Counted from the stretch's first letter, positions 45,354 to 54,426 are shown. The stretch is DNA of 64,000 nucleotides from CBDBJK01 sp965206395 (GCA_965206395.1 CBDBJK010000035.1:62001-126000); one strand, 5' to 3'. A program made the numbers and translations. Notes: a model not told the origin generated them from the sequence alone.

Positions 45354-45770
45354 CTGAGACAACTGACGAAGGCCGAGGCTTGCCGAGAGCTGGCGGTGTC
45401 CCTGTCCACCCTGGACCGTCGGATCGCCTCAGGAGAGATTCGGGTCAGCCGGGAGCCGCACGGAAGGCGGCACCGGATTTACGTGATGCTGGACGAACCG
45501 CCGGAGAACGGCGTGGATGCAAAGTCGCAGGGTAGGCTGCTGGACGGGGCCCAGGAGCGGATTCGGGGGTTGGACGAGCAGGCGGAGCTCCTTCAAGCCC
45601 AGCTCAAACTGGAGCAGGAGCGGAACGCCGGGTTGGGGGAGGTCTATCGGAAGGAGCGTGTCGAGCGCGACAGGATGAGGCGAGCGGCTTTCATCCTTGG
45701 CTTGGTCGCCACCGGGCTGTTCGGGCTGCTGGTCGTCAGCGTTCTGGTTGCGTGGCGTCTGCTTACATAG
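45354..45770 (+). CDS. HTH, coiled-coil, membrane-anchored protein
   Basis: 138 residues if translation begins at CTG 45354, nine bases after AAAGGAGG. The first ordinary start, a GTG at 45396, would delete half of the MerR/excisionase-like helix-turn-helix (LTKAEACRELAVSLSTLDRRI). A coiled coil (~70-105) leads to a C-terminal membrane helix (FILGLVATGLFGLLVVSVLVAW). A 13-codon ORF from the ATG at 45316 overlaps the CTG (its TGA lies in GTCTGAG), so coupling or frameshifting is also possible. A membrane-tethered DNA-binding protein is implied; its role is unknown. Confidence 0.65.
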   Translation: MRQLTKAEACRELAVSLSTLDRRIASGEIRVSREPHGRRHRIYVMLDEPPENGVDAKSQGRLLDGAQERIRGLDEQAELLQAQLKLEQERNAGLGEVYRKERVERDRMRRAAFILGLVATGLFGLLVVSVLVAWRLLT

Positions 45771-45905
45771 GGGGCGTACTTGCTGGAATGCGACGGGACC
45801 GCCAGAGGGCCTGTGGTGGGGATGCCTGTGGGTGATGGGAGACAGTTGACAGGAGTTTCCCCAATGCCCCATTATCTTGGTAAGACTCGATAACAAGAGG
45901 TGAAC

Positions 45906-46163
45906 ATGCCGCGAACGACCAAGACCATCACCTTCTCCTTGCCGCCGGAGATGGCGGACCGGGTGGACGAGGTGATGAAGCAGCAGGGACGATCAAGGAG
46001 CGAGTTTCTTCGGGAGGCGGTGCTCCGCTACATCGAAGAGTGCGAGTGGAGACAGCTGCTCCAGTACGGAGAGGAGCGGGCCAGGGAGAAGGGCATCGGC
46101 CCTGAGGACGTGGCCGGTCTGGTGGAGGAGTACCGGGCCGAGGTCAGTTCCCCCCGTACATGA
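45906..46163 (+). CDS. Ribbon-helix-helix antitoxin (second module)
   Basis: 85 residues from the ATG at 45906, with AGAGGTG six bases before (a GTG at 45900 is in frame). TKTITFSLPPEMADRVDEVMKQQGRSRSEFLREAVLRYIE is a CopG-type ribbon-helix-helix. The C-terminal acidic helix would bind the toxin. The stop overlaps the toxin start (ATGA). Confidence 0.88.
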   Translation: MPRTTKTITFSLPPEMADRVDEVMKQQGRSRSEFLREAVLRYIEECEWRQLLQYGEERAREKGIGPEDVAGLVEEYRAEVSSPRT

Positions 46164-46573
46164 GAGTCGTCCTCGACACTAACGTCATAGTCTCAGGTCT
46201 GAACTTCCCAGGCAACGAGCGCCTCGTTCTCGAACTGGCTCTCAGGGGACGGTTCGAGTTGTGCCTGTCTCCCTTCATCCTGGAGGAGGTTGCCGGGGTG
46301 CTTGGACGAAAGTTCGATTGGACCGAGGAACGCTCGTCCCAGGCTCTCAGGGCGCTGGGGGATGCCGCCACCGTCGTTGAACCCCGTCGGCTCCCGGAGG
46401 TGTTTGAGAGCGGTCATGCCGACAACCGAATCTTGGAGTGCGCTGTGGAGGTTTCCGCCGACTGCCTGGTGACCGGTGATCGGCGGCATCTGTTGCCCCT
46501 TGAAGAGCATCAGGGTGCGAGAATCCTCAACGCCCCCCGGTTCCTGTCGGAATTAGATGGGGGACAACAATAG
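46160..46573 (+). CDS. PIN domain toxin (COG1569-type)
   Basis: 137 residues. Asp in RVVLDTNVIVSGL, Glu in ILEEVAGVLG, Asp in HADNRILECAV and Asp in LVTGDRRHLLPL supply the PIN active site. It differs in type from the toxin at 39790 (shorter first helix, DNRIL motif). It is coupled to its antitoxin by overlap. It is expected to be an RNase; the target RNA is unknown. Confidence 0.9.
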   Translation: MRVVLDTNVIVSGLNFPGNERLVLELALRGRFELCLSPFILEEVAGVLGRKFDWTEERSSQALRALGDAATVVEPRRLPEVFESGHADNRILECAVEVSADCLVTGDRRHLLPLEEHQGARILNAPRFLSELDGGQQ

Positions 46574-46597
46574 GTAAAGAAATATGGTGATAAGTGT

Positions 46598-46926
46598 ATG
46601 AGTGACCTCAGGTTTGTTTATATGATTCCAGACGACCACGGACCAGCATGGAGGCATTGGCAGGAAATCCGACACTATGGTGGATGGCTACGTCAAATAG
46701 GCGATTATCACTCCAATATCACTATTGGGACCATACCCATCGAATTCTGGACTAAGAAAGAAAAGAAACGAGCTAGAGAGATTTCCAACCGATATTTTGC
46801 ACACTCGGAAGGGGCACCTGGGCCAAACGGGACAGTGAAAGTAGCTTACAGGTACGGAAAGAAGGTGGAGCACTTCTCTTTGTCCACCAAGGAGGTAAGC
46901 GACCTGCGGGACGAAGTTCTGTCGCT
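46598..46926 (+). pseudogene. Hypothetical protein truncated by an IS
   Basis: About 109 codons from an ATG at 46598 (SDLRFVYMIPDDHGPAWRHWQEIRHYGGW) run straight into the left end of the IS at 46928, where the frame continues in IS sequence. Many Tyr, Trp and Lys residues; no known motif. The part beyond the IS is the unrelated nitroreductase gene, so the missing 3' end has been lost. Confidence 0.6.
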
Positions 46927-46927
46927 A

Positions 46928-47757
46928 GGTTGTGTTGACATTTGGTGCATAATGGATACATGTCAACGACTGAATTACGCAATGAACAATGGTCGAAAAT
47001 CCTTGAATTTCTGCGCTCATGCCCAGACCTCTACGTTGGAGAGGAGGACGATTGCAGGCGCTACGTCGAGGCCATCCTGTGGATGGCACGAAGTGGTGCT
47101 CCTTGGAGACTGCTGCCTGAGCACTACGGTCACTGGAACAGCGTATATAAGCGCTTCGCACGCTGGTGTGAAAAGGGTGTATGGGAACGAATGCATCAGC
47201 ATTTTGTGCAAGACCCCGATATGGAGCATGTCATCATTGATAGCACTGTGATAGCACTGTGATAGCACTGTGGTTCGCGCTCATCCCTGTGCTGCTGGAG
47301 CCTCCAAAAACACGGTGGCCAATCGGCCCAAGCTCTTGGCCGGAGCCGAGGCGGGTTCAGTACCAAGATCCACGTGAGCGTGGATGGATTGGGCAACCCG
47401 TTGCGCTTTGAGCTCACAGCAGGTCAACGTCACGACATCACCCAGGCACAGGCATTGATTGCTGATTTCGAAACCGAGCATGTGATTGCTGATAAGGGAT
47501 ACGATTCGATGGATTTTCTCCAATGCATCCTGGGCAGGGGCGCGTTACCTGTGATTCCACCTCGGTCAAATCGAAAGACGCCACGAGAGTATGATGAGTA
47601 CCTTTACCGAGAGCGCCACCTTGTGGAGTGTTTCATCAACAAGATCAAGCACTACCGGCATATCTTCTCTCGCTTTGACAAGCTGTCATCGCGTTTCCTG
47701 GGATTCTTGAACTTCGTCGGTGCTCTCATATGGCTCAGATGAAATGTCAACACAACC
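46928..47757 (+). mobile_element. IS5-family element, copy 2
   Basis: 830 bases with the same perfect ends as copy 1 and TA on each side (46926-46927, 47758-47759). It is in the same orientation as copy 1, 26 kb away, and differs from it at few positions (for example the A-run AAAAACACGG against AAAAAAACGG). It marks the right edge of the accessory island. Confidence 0.93.
46960..47742 (+). pseudogene. IS5-family transposase (copy 2), disrupted
   Basis: The N-terminal frame (46960 onward) stops after MEHVIIDSTVIAL because ATAGCACTGTG is present three times (47241-47273); one copy would continue into RAHPCAAGAS. The catalytic part follows in another frame to 47742 (VSVDGLGNPLRF, VIADKGYDS, ECFINKIKHYRHIFSRFD). 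The slippery A7 run of copy 1 is broken here by a C. It cannot make an intact transposase. Confidence 0.85.
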
Positions 47758-48368
47758 TAAGAACCCCAACGCTCCCAGCTTGTGATTTTCTCAACAGAAG
47801 CGCGTTTCGTCGGGCCGTAGCTAACGCCTTCCGCCGGATAGCCGATTGGAAGGAGCGCGGCGGTCTCCACGTTATCTGGAATTCCCAGAATATCCTTGAT
47901 CTCTTGCTCGTAGCGTTTGTGAAGCGTCGTGATAACGCTGCCCAGACCGAGGCCTCTGGCAGCAAGCAGCAGGTTCTGGACTGCCGGGTAGATAGACGAG
48001 CCTCGACCTATCGTGCTCGGCGAACCGTCGTGCTCGATGCACGCCATGATGAGCACGGGGGCTTCCAGCATGTGTTCCGCGAGGTGCGTCGCAGAAGCTT
48101 TTACGTGGGGCTGAATCGTCGGTGGCGTCGCGGCCTGACTTCCATAAGCGGCTTCCCACGACTGCCAGTAGTACTCGCCGATACGACGCTTCGTATCCGC
48201 GTTGCGTATGACAACGAAGTGCCATTTCTGGCTATTGCCGCCGCTAGGAGCTTTGGACGCCGCTTCGATGAGCTTGTGAATCAGCTCGTCGGATACGGGG
48301 TCTAGCTTGTAATGTCGAATGGCGCGCTGAGTGTACATTGCTTCAAACAGACCGATTTCATCGGGCAT
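47757..48368 (-). CDS. Nitroreductase family protein
   Basis: 203 residues from the ATG at 48368, seven bases after GAGAGG; an ATG at 48386 is the longer alternative. FMN-binding features: YTQRAIRHYKLDPV, SGGNSQKWHFVVI, and GLGSVITTLHKRYEQEIKDILGIP. The family reduces nitro groups, enones or flavins with NAD(P)H. The TAG stop is formed by the last base of the IS and its TA flank, so the IS sits exactly at the gene's end and the native stop may have been slightly further on. Confidence 0.9.
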   Translation of the reverse strand: MPDEIGLFEAMYTQRAIRHYKLDPVSDELIHKLIEAASKAPSGGNSQKWHFVVIRNADTKRRIGEYYWQSWEAAYGSQAATPPTIQPHVKASATHLAEHMLEAPVLIMACIEHDGSPSTIGRGSSIYPAVQNLLLAARGLGLGSVITTLHKRYEQEIKDILGIPDNVETAALLPIGYPAEGVSYGPTKRASVEKITSWERWGS

Positions 48369-48525
48369 TGCATAGCCTCTCTTCATCTAAGGATTGTGAC
48401 GTGTGGCATTATATCGCATAACTACCTTTTTGTGCGGTTGGCATGTGCACACGCATCAGACCTCTGATAGAATATGCGAGGCCGATTAACATCGTTCAGA
48501 ACAATACAATACGGAGGCCGAAATC

Positions 48526-49545
48526 ATGAAGGTTGGTACAGGACGAGACGGCGGTTCGCTGGCAGAAGTCCCGAAGGCCGCGAGAAATGCCGAGGAGATG
48601 GGATATGACTTTTTCACGTCGAGCGAGACATCGCACAATCCCTTTCTGCCCGTGACCCTTGCGGCAGAGCACACAGAGCGAGTCGATCTCAGAACGTCTA
48701 TTGCGCTGGCATTTGCCCGCAGCCCCATGGAGATGGCGTACACCTCGTGGGACTTGCAGGCGCAGTCCAACGGTAGGTTCGTGCTTGGCCTTGGCAGTCA
48801 GGTGAGGGGCCACATCGTCAGGCGATTCAACATGAACTGGTCTCCGCCCGCCAAACGCATGAAAGAGTACGTGCTCGCCCTTCGCGCTATCTGGGATTCC
48901 TGGCAAAATGGCACCAAGTTGGACTTCAAGAGCGAGAGCTACAATTTCAACCTGATGCCTCCAATGTTCAATCCCGGGCCTATCGAGCATCCCGACATCA
49001 AGGTCTGCCTCGCTGCCGTAAACACACATATGATGCGTGTCGCCGGCGAGGTCGCCGACGGCGTGTTCCTTCACGGATTCAACACTCCCAAGCACACCAG
49101 AGAGGTTATCCTGCCGAATCTGGAGCGCGGAGCCGCTAGAGCGGGCCGGACGCTCAAAGACCTGGACATTAGCGGAGGCGGCTTCGTCATCACAGGGGCT
49201 TCAGAGGAAGAGATAGAGACCAACATGGAAAAGGCGAGGAACCAGATTTCGTTCTACGCCTCGACTCGCGCATATGCCCCGGTGATGAACACCCACGGCT
49301 GGAACGACACGGCTCAGAAGCTTTACCGCATGTCGGTCGATAACAAGTGGGACGAGATGGGCAAGGAGATTACCGACGAGATGCTGGGCGAGTTCGCCGT
49401 CATAGGACACTACGACGGCATCGTGGACAAGATAAAGGACAGGTTCGGCGGGTTCGACACCTCCTTCACCTTCTCGATTCCGGTGCGCTCTTCTGAAGAC
49501 GAGGAACGCCTCCGGTCGATGGTCAAGAGCCTGCAAGAGAGGTAA
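48526..49545 (+). CDS. LLM class (luciferase-like) F420/flavin-dependent oxidoreductase
   Basis: 339 residues with a GGAGG site. The TIM-barrel luciferase-like fold is shown by GYDFFTSSETSHNPFLPVTLAA, RVDLRTSIALAFARSPMEMA, NGRFVLGLGSQVRGHIVRRF and PDIKVCLAAVNTHMMRVAGEVADGVFLHGF. It matches the F420-dependent N5,N10-methylenetetrahydromethanopterin reductase-like subgroup, common in Chloroflexota and Actinobacteria. The substrate is unknown. Confidence 0.9.
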   Translation: MKVGTGRDGGSLAEVPKAARNAEEMGYDFFTSSETSHNPFLPVTLAAEHTERVDLRTSIALAFARSPMEMAYTSWDLQAQSNGRFVLGLGSQVRGHIVRRFNMNWSPPAKRMKEYVLALRAIWDSWQNGTKLDFKSESYNFNLMPPMFNPGPIEHPDIKVCLAAVNTHMMRVAGEVADGVFLHGFNTPKHTREVILPNLERGAARAGRTLKDLDISGGGFVITGASEEEIETNMEKARNQISFYASTRAYAPVMNTHGWNDTAQKLYRMSVDNKWDEMGKEITDEMLGEFAVIGHYDGIVDKIKDRFGGFDTSFTFSIPVRSSEDEERLRSMVKSLQER

Positions 49546-49551
49546 GGGTTC

Positions 49552-50172
49552 CTAGAGAACCACGTTTCGAGGAGGCTTACGCCGCCGTTCCTTTGAAGCG
49601 ATTGCCTCGATCTCCTTGACGGCGTCGTCGAGGCGGTCGTCGTGGTTGACGACTACGTGATCGAACTTCGATGCCTCGTCTATCTCAATTTTCGCTGTCT
49701 GAAGCCTTAGCTTCAAGGCGTCTGCAGACTCGGTCATTCGCTGCGTCAGACGGTGCGCAAGCTCTTCCATGCTCGGCGAAGCAAGGAACACGAAGACGGC
49801 TTCGGGGGCCAGCTTCTTGATTGTGGCTGCCCCCTGCACGTCAACCTTGATTATAACGTCTCGCCCTCCCTCAAGCGCCTGCCTGACCTGTGATTTAGGT
49901 ACGCCGTAGAGGTTTCCGTACACCTCGGCCCACTCCAGAAGCTCGTTGTGCTCTATCATCTCCTGGAATGCGTCTCTGGTAACGAAAATGTAGTCCACGC
50001 CGTCGCGCTCGCTGGTTCGTTGCGGGCGTGTGGTTGCGGTAATGGTGTAGTGGAAGCGACTTCCAAGCTCTCGCATACGGGATAGCGCGGCGTCTTTGCC
50101 GACACCAGATGGGCCTGACAGGACGATTACGATGGGTTGCCCTGCGTCAGATTGAGATGGTGAGTCGCTCAA
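49552..50172 (-). CDS. gmk: Guanylate kinase
   Basis: 206 residues from TTG at 50172, two bases after the aroA stop; an in-frame longer ORF would overlap aroA by 145 bases and is unlikely. The P-loop GPSGVGKD and the GMP-binding TATTRPQRTSERDGVDYIFV and ELLEWAEVYGNLYGV motifs are complete. It phosphorylates GMP to GDP. The order tyrA-aroA-gmk on one strand suggests cotranscription. Confidence 0.93.
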   Translation of the reverse strand: MSDSPSQSDAGQPIVIVLSGPSGVGKDAALSRMRELGSRFHYTITATTRPQRTSERDGVDYIFVTRDAFQEMIEHNELLEWAEVYGNLYGVPKSQVRQALEGGRDVIIKVDVQGAATIKKLAPEAVFVFLASPSMEELAHRLTQRMTESADALKLRLQTAKIEIDEASKFDHVVVNHDDRLDDAVKEIEAIASKERRRKPPRNVVL

Positions 50173-50174
50173 GG

Positions 50175-51476
50175 CTAGCTGAGTTCCTTCAGGGTATCCC
50201 AGAATGCTGGATAGGAGACTGACGCCGCCTCTGCTTCTGAAACTGTCGTCTCCCCTTGGGCCAGAAGTCCGGCGATTGCCATCGTCATGGCGATGCGATG
50301 GTCGCCAAAGCTCTCGCACTCCGCTCCATTGAGGCTCGCTCCGCCGTGAATGACCATGCCGTCTGGTCGCTCCTCGACTTTCGCCCCCAGCCTTGAGAGG
50401 CCATCTACCGTGGCGCGGATTCGGTCCGATTCCTTCACGCGCAACTCCTGGGCGTCCTTGATAAACGTCGTTCCCTTGGCGAAGCAGGCGGCCAAGGCCA
50501 GCACAGGAAGCTCGTCTATAACCCTTGGGATTAGATCTCCGCTGATCTCGGTGGCCTCAAGCTGGCTTGACTCCGCGACGAGGTCTGCCGAAGGCTCGCC
50601 TGCTTCATCTCTGATGTTCTCAATCCTGATGTGCGCTCCCATAGAGTTGAGAACATCAAGCATGCCTGTGCGAGATGGGTTGATGCCGACGCCGCTAACC
50701 CGCACGCGAGCATTGGGATGGCAGACGCCTGCGACCAGCCAGAAGGCCGCGCCGCTGATGTCGGCAGGAACGCGCACGTCCAATGATTTTAGCTCAGAGG
50801 GACGCACGGAGACGTTAAGCCCGTCGATTGCGATGTCTGCGCCCATGGCGGCCATCATGCGCTCGGTGTGGTCGCGTGAGGCCGCTGGCTGGTGAACGAT
50901 GGTCTTGCCCTCAGCGTGTAGACCCGCAATGAGAATGCACGACTTTAGCTGTGCGCTGGCGACCGGTAACTCATAGTCGATGCCATGCAGATTCCCGCCC
51001 CGAATCGCAAGCGGCGCAAGAGAGTCGTTGGAGCGTCCAATCACGGCAGCGCCCATTTCCGTCATTGGGCGTACAATGCGGCTCATCGGCCTGTTTCTGA
51101 GGGAACGGTCGCCGGATATGATGCTGAAAAAAGGCTGCGCGGCCAGCAAACCGGAAACCAGTCGCATTGTCGTGCCACTGTTGCCCGCGTTCAGCAGGGT
51201 AGGAGGTTCGCTCAAGCCGTCAGGCCCCTGTCCTCTGATCTCGAAACACTCGTCTGAGCCTGTCACGGGGCAGGAGGAATGCTTGCGAATACGTGCGCCC
51301 AACCCTCTGAGGCATCGCAGCATCGAAGCCCTGTCATCTCCCACGCAGAAGTTGGAAACATGAGCGTTCCCGCGCGCGATGGAGTTCAGCAGCGCCGCGC
51401 GATGAGATATGGACTTGTCTCCGGGAGGAACGGCAGTTCCTTCGATCTGCCCAGAGAAGCGCACGGTCTGCTGCAT
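50175..51476 (-). CDS. aroA: 3-phosphoshikimate 1-carboxyvinyltransferase (EPSP synthase)
   Basis: 433 residues from an ATG after GAGGTAA. PPGDKSISHR (~17-26), LNAGNSGTTMRL (~95-106), GDRSLRNRPMSRIVRPM and the late KESDRIRATVDGLSRLGAKVE are the substrate-binding motifs. It makes EPSP in the shikimate pathway. The following gmk starts two bases after its stop. The SLRxRPM form resembles class II, glyphosate-tolerant enzymes, which is inference. Confidence 0.96.
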   Translation of the reverse strand: MQQTVRFSGQIEGTAVPPGDKSISHRAALLNSIARGNAHVSNFCVGDDRASMLRCLRGLGARIRKHSSCPVTGSDECFEIRGQGPDGLSEPPTLLNAGNSGTTMRLVSGLLAAQPFFSIISGDRSLRNRPMSRIVRPMTEMGAAVIGRSNDSLAPLAIRGGNLHGIDYELPVASAQLKSCILIAGLHAEGKTIVHQPAASRDHTERMMAAMGADIAIDGLNVSVRPSELKSLDVRVPADISGAAFWLVAGVCHPNARVRVSGVGINPSRTGMLDVLNSMGAHIRIENIRDEAGEPSADLVAESSQLEATEISGDLIPRVIDELPVLALAACFAKGTTFIKDAQELRVKESDRIRATVDGLSRLGAKVEERPDGMVIHGGASLNGAECESFGDHRIAMTMAIAGLLAQGETTVSEAEAASVSYPAFWDTLKELS

Positions 51477-51549
51477 AATAGATTACCTCGATATCATAGG
51501 CTGCCCATCTTTCTGTGGAAGGATGAGCGGCAGTCCTCTTGAGATATTC

Positions 51550-52557
51550 CTAGCGGTTTCTCTTGAAGTAAGTCCAGGGACTTTTCTTCTTGTCGGCGGA
51601 GCCTGTTATTTCCTTGTATCTATTAGCTAGACGTTCGCCGAAGAAGGCCGAAGCCATAGATTCGCCCGCGCCGGGCAGCTTGACGCGGTCGTCCTCGACC
51701 ACCGCGTTTGCCTCCCAACGAGCGCGCGCCTCCCATGACTTGACGAATGTGTCCAGGAGGTTATCGTCTTTGTTCAAAATCTGAGACCTGCGTTCATACA
51801 ACTCGGTTATCATCTGATCAATCCAGTGTACCAAGTCGTCTGGGTTGGCAAGGCACGCGGCTTCGATGTCTTGAGGGTCGGTGGAGGCTAGACGCGAGAA
51901 CTCGCTGAACTCGCTCGCCGCCAGACGGTGCATCTCTATCCAACCGTCGCTTCGAGAAGCGACGTTAACAAACGCAGACGACACTACCATAGGGAGGAAG
52001 CTCATAGCGACCGCGTAGCTGTCGTGCTCGCGTGGGTCCATAAACAGAGGCTTGGCTCCCAGAGTCTCAACAAGATTCACGACCGTTCTGAGAGAGCCTT
52101 TGTCCACTGTATCGCCGTGTATGATGCAGTAGTCAACGCCCTCGAAAAGAGAGGGGGCTGCATCTTCAACGTCGACTGCGGGATTCTTGAGCAGCGGATG
52201 GCCGCCCACATAGTTTACCCCTCTGGGAAGAAGCTCCTTTGCCCATTGCATAACCATGACTTTGGAAGCGCCGGTGTCCGTAATCACGCATCCATCGCTT
52301 ACCAGAGGGCCAATGGCTTCCAGAAGCTCGCGGATTTCAGTTATGGGCGTATCCAATATGACCAGATTAGCGTTCTCGACGGCAGACCCAAGGTTGCCGA
52401 TAGTCCTGTCCACAGCCTCCATCTTGGACGCCGCAGCCATGACACTTCGCTCTCTGCTTGTGCCTATGATCTCAGTGTTCGAGAGATTGGATCGTTTGAG
52501 TCCCAGACCTATCGAAGCTCCATATGCGCCGAAGCCGATTATGGTTATGCGGTCCAA
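51550..52557 (-). CDS. tyrA: Prephenate/arogenate dehydrogenase-like protein
   Basis: 335 residues from TTG at 52557, six bases after AGGAGG; the frame is open further to 52686 but that extension has no ribosome binding site and no family features. The NAD site is ITIIGFGAYGASIGLGLKRS. The catalytic region has VGGHPLLKN and the DPREHDSYAVAMSFLPMVVSSAF helix. It would form the aromatic precursor of tyrosine, and lies upstream of aroA in the same direction. Confidence 0.88.
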   Translation of the reverse strand: MDRITIIGFGAYGASIGLGLKRSNLSNTEIIGTSRERSVMAAASKMEAVDRTIGNLGSAVENANLVILDTPITEIRELLEAIGPLVSDGCVITDTGASKVMVMQWAKELLPRGVNYVGGHPLLKNPAVDVEDAAPSLFEGVDYCIIHGDTVDKGSLRTVVNLVETLGAKPLFMDPREHDSYAVAMSFLPMVVSSAFVNVASRSDGWIEMHRLAASEFSEFSRLASTDPQDIEAACLANPDDLVHWIDQMITELYERRSQILNKDDNLLDTFVKSWEARARWEANAVVEDDRVKLPGAGESMASAFFGERLANRYKEITGSADKKKSPWTYFKRNR

Positions 52558-52748
52558 CTGCTTCCTCCTAGCTATCTTCAACCCAAAGAGTTCTTCATAT
52601 TGGTTTTTCCACGAAGGGCGAATGTATGAGAACACCCGCTTTAATAGCATAATTATTTTGTCCGAGTAGTGAATCAGATTATTCATACCAGATTTTCATA
52701 AAAGCTGTCTACCTAGAACTACGAAACTAAGAGCGTCTAACAAAACCA

Positions 52749-53111
52749 TTATTGGAACAGAAAGCGAGAGCAGATGATGGTACAACCTATGGCCAAGAAA
52801 GCCTCATGTATGTCTGCCCTGCGCTCATATCGAACCCGTAAGCGTCGGAACTGATGAAGCCAACTCAGGCTTCTCTCAACCACCCATCTATGCACACCCA
52901 ACCCGCTGCCATGCGGCTCACCTCGCTTGGCCAGCAGCGGCCAGATATGTCGCTTCTTCAACTCCTTGCGAACAGGCTCAGAGTCATACCCTCTGTCTCC
53001 CTGCGCCTGAAGAGGACGCTTGCGAGGCCTGCCTCGCTTGCCCTTGACAGCAGGTATGGCATCCACCAACTCAAGGGCTTGGGTGACATCGTGAGCGTTC
53101 GCGCCAGTCAA
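52749..53111 (-). CDS. IS5-family transposase, second frame
   Basis: Catalytic C-terminal part, open from the frameshift site near 53201 though its first ATG-type codon is at 53111. It has AQGDRGYDSEPVRKEL (second Asp) and HRWVVERSLSWLHQFRRLRVRYERR (catalytic Glu). It is expected only as the tail of a frameshift product. No internal stop is present, so the element could be active. Confidence 0.85.
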   Translation of the reverse strand: MTGANAHDVTQALELVDAIPAVKGKRGRPRKRPLQAQGDRGYDSEPVRKELKKRHIWPLLAKRGEPHGSGLGVHRWVVERSLSWLHQFRRLRVRYERRADIHEAFLAIGCTIICSRFLFQ

Positions 53112-53143
53112 CCTGACCGCCAGTGGAATGCCCTGGGCATCGG

Positions 53144-53545
53144 TTATGATATGATGCTTGCTACCCGCCTTCGCCCTGTCCGTGGGGTTGGGGCCTGTTT
53201 TCTGCCCCCAAAAACTGCTCGCACTGAAGCACTGTCCAGCACTGCGCGAGTCCAGTCTATGCGCTCAGCTGCTTGCAGGCGCTCAAGGCATACCAAGTGG
53301 ATGCGCTCCCAGACTCCCGACTGGTGCCAATCTCTGAGGCGCCTCCAGCAGGTCATCCCACTGCCACAGTCCATCTCCTTGGGTAGGTCTTCCCAGCCAA
53401 TGCCTGTCTTTAGCACGAACAGTATCCCACTTAGGACCTGTCTGTCAGGTATCCTGGGCCTTCCTCCTTTCGGCTTCGGTGGTTGTGGCGGCAGTAAAGG
53501 TTGCACCAGTTCCCAGAATTCATCGCTTACAAGGGGCTTAGACAT
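53144..53545 (-). CDS. IS5-family transposase, first frame
   Basis: 133 residues from an ATG after GGAGGATG. It covers the DNA-binding domain (ELVQPLLPPQPPKPKGGRPRIPDRQVLSGILFVLKTG) and the first catalytic Asp region (WTRAVLDSASVRAVFGG). The family sequence continues in the -1 frame from the AGAAAAC run at 53201-53198 (KTGPNPTDRAKAGSKHHIITD), while this frame ends shortly after. This is the arrangement of IS elements that make the full enzyme by programmed -1 frameshifting. Confidence 0.88.
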   Translation of the reverse strand: MSKPLVSDEFWELVQPLLPPQPPKPKGGRPRIPDRQVLSGILFVLKTGIGWEDLPKEMDCGSGMTCWRRLRDWHQSGVWERIHLVCLERLQAAERIDWTRAVLDSASVRAVFGGRKQAPTPRTGRRRVASIIS

Positions 53546-53590
53546 TAGGTCATCCTCCTCCAGAGAATGTCCAGATTCTAACCCCTTTTA

Positions 53591-54284
53591 TTAGGTTTTG
53601 TTAGACGCTCTTAGTAAGTTTAGGATGGGCCGTATCACCGAGGACAGTATTCCTGGCCCTGGTAGAACGATATCGGACAGGATAATCATCATCAGTATTC
53701 CGGGGCCATAGCGCTCTAGCCGCGCAAAGGAATTAGCCATATCTCGCGGCAATATCCCCAGCGCTACCTTGAATCCGTCTAGCGGCGCAATTGGTATCAG
53801 GTTGAATGCGGCCAGCAGCAGGTTCCAGGATACCACGGCACCGATAATGTACCCTAGTATATCTTCGGTGCCGCCTCGGAACAAGGAAAAGCCAACAAAA
53901 GGTGAGTCGACAACTCCCGCCTTTATGAAGAGAGCGAAGGCCGACGCCAATGCTACGTTTGGAGATAGGGCCAGCGAGGGACACTACTGCCATACCTGAG
54001 CGTGCTCCTGTGCGAAGGTAGTCCGGGTTCACGGGAACTGGCTTACCCCAACCGAAGCCCGCGAGTATTATCATCATACTGCCGACCGGGTCCAGGTGAG
54101 CGCGCAGGTTAAGGGATAACCTACCCAGACGCTTGGATGTCGGGTCGCCCAGTCTAGTGGCAATCAAGGCATGGCTGAACTCGTGCACCGTTATTGCTAA
54201 AACGAGGGCGAGGGAAAACGTGGCGAAGGTGACGATGCCCCGAAAGGGGTCAAATTGTATTTGAGAAAAGGATTCAAATAGCAC
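53591..54284 (-). pseudogene. Site-2 protease (M50), frameshifted, 3' end fused to IS
   Basis: The first frame (GTG at 54284) has the zinc motif VHEFSHAL and the conserved GWGKPVPVNP. At CCAAAC (53958-53960) one extra A throws it out of frame; removing it restores ISNVALASAFALFIKAG and the second metal motif NLIPIAPLDGFKV in the frame that runs to 53591. The last residues (RASNKT) and the stop codon are encoded by the end of the IS. The intact enzyme is an intramembrane metalloprotease. An assembly error at the A-run could mimic the frameshift. Confidence 0.85.
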
Positions 54285-54400
54285 GTAATATCACAGGTGG
54301 GGTCGCATATTGTTGACCATAACCTATTATAGCATTTTCAGTGCTTCCTTCAGTCAAGGCTCTACAGCAAGGCAGCTCACATGATCCAGGCGAAAATAAA

Positions 54401-54426
54401 GGCGGGACGATTTGTGTCGTCCCGCC
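54401..54426 (-). terminator. Terminator after HesB-like gene
   Basis: A perfect ten-base stem GGCGGGACGA / TCGTCCCGCC with a six-base loop, followed on the minus strand by TTTATTTT, 34 bases past the stop. Confidence 0.85.

Larger units (their letters stand above)
52730..53611 (-). mobile_element. IS5-family element with frameshifted transposase
   Basis: 882 bases with perfect 18-base inverted ends (AGAGCGTCTAACAAAACC) and TA on both sides (52728-52729, 53612-53613). It inserted at the 3' end of the site-2 protease gene. The same ends bound the MITE at 1061-1227. Confidence 0.93.

Noticed and set aside
46900..47757. Copy of the tRNA-Met 3' end as an island right attachment site
   Set aside because: No match to the tRNA end was found near the right border; only the 37578 copy was seen.
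52558..52686. N-terminal extension of tyrA by 43 residues
   Set aside because: The TTG at 52557 has an ideal AGGAGG site and begins the NAD-binding fold; the extension shows no family features.
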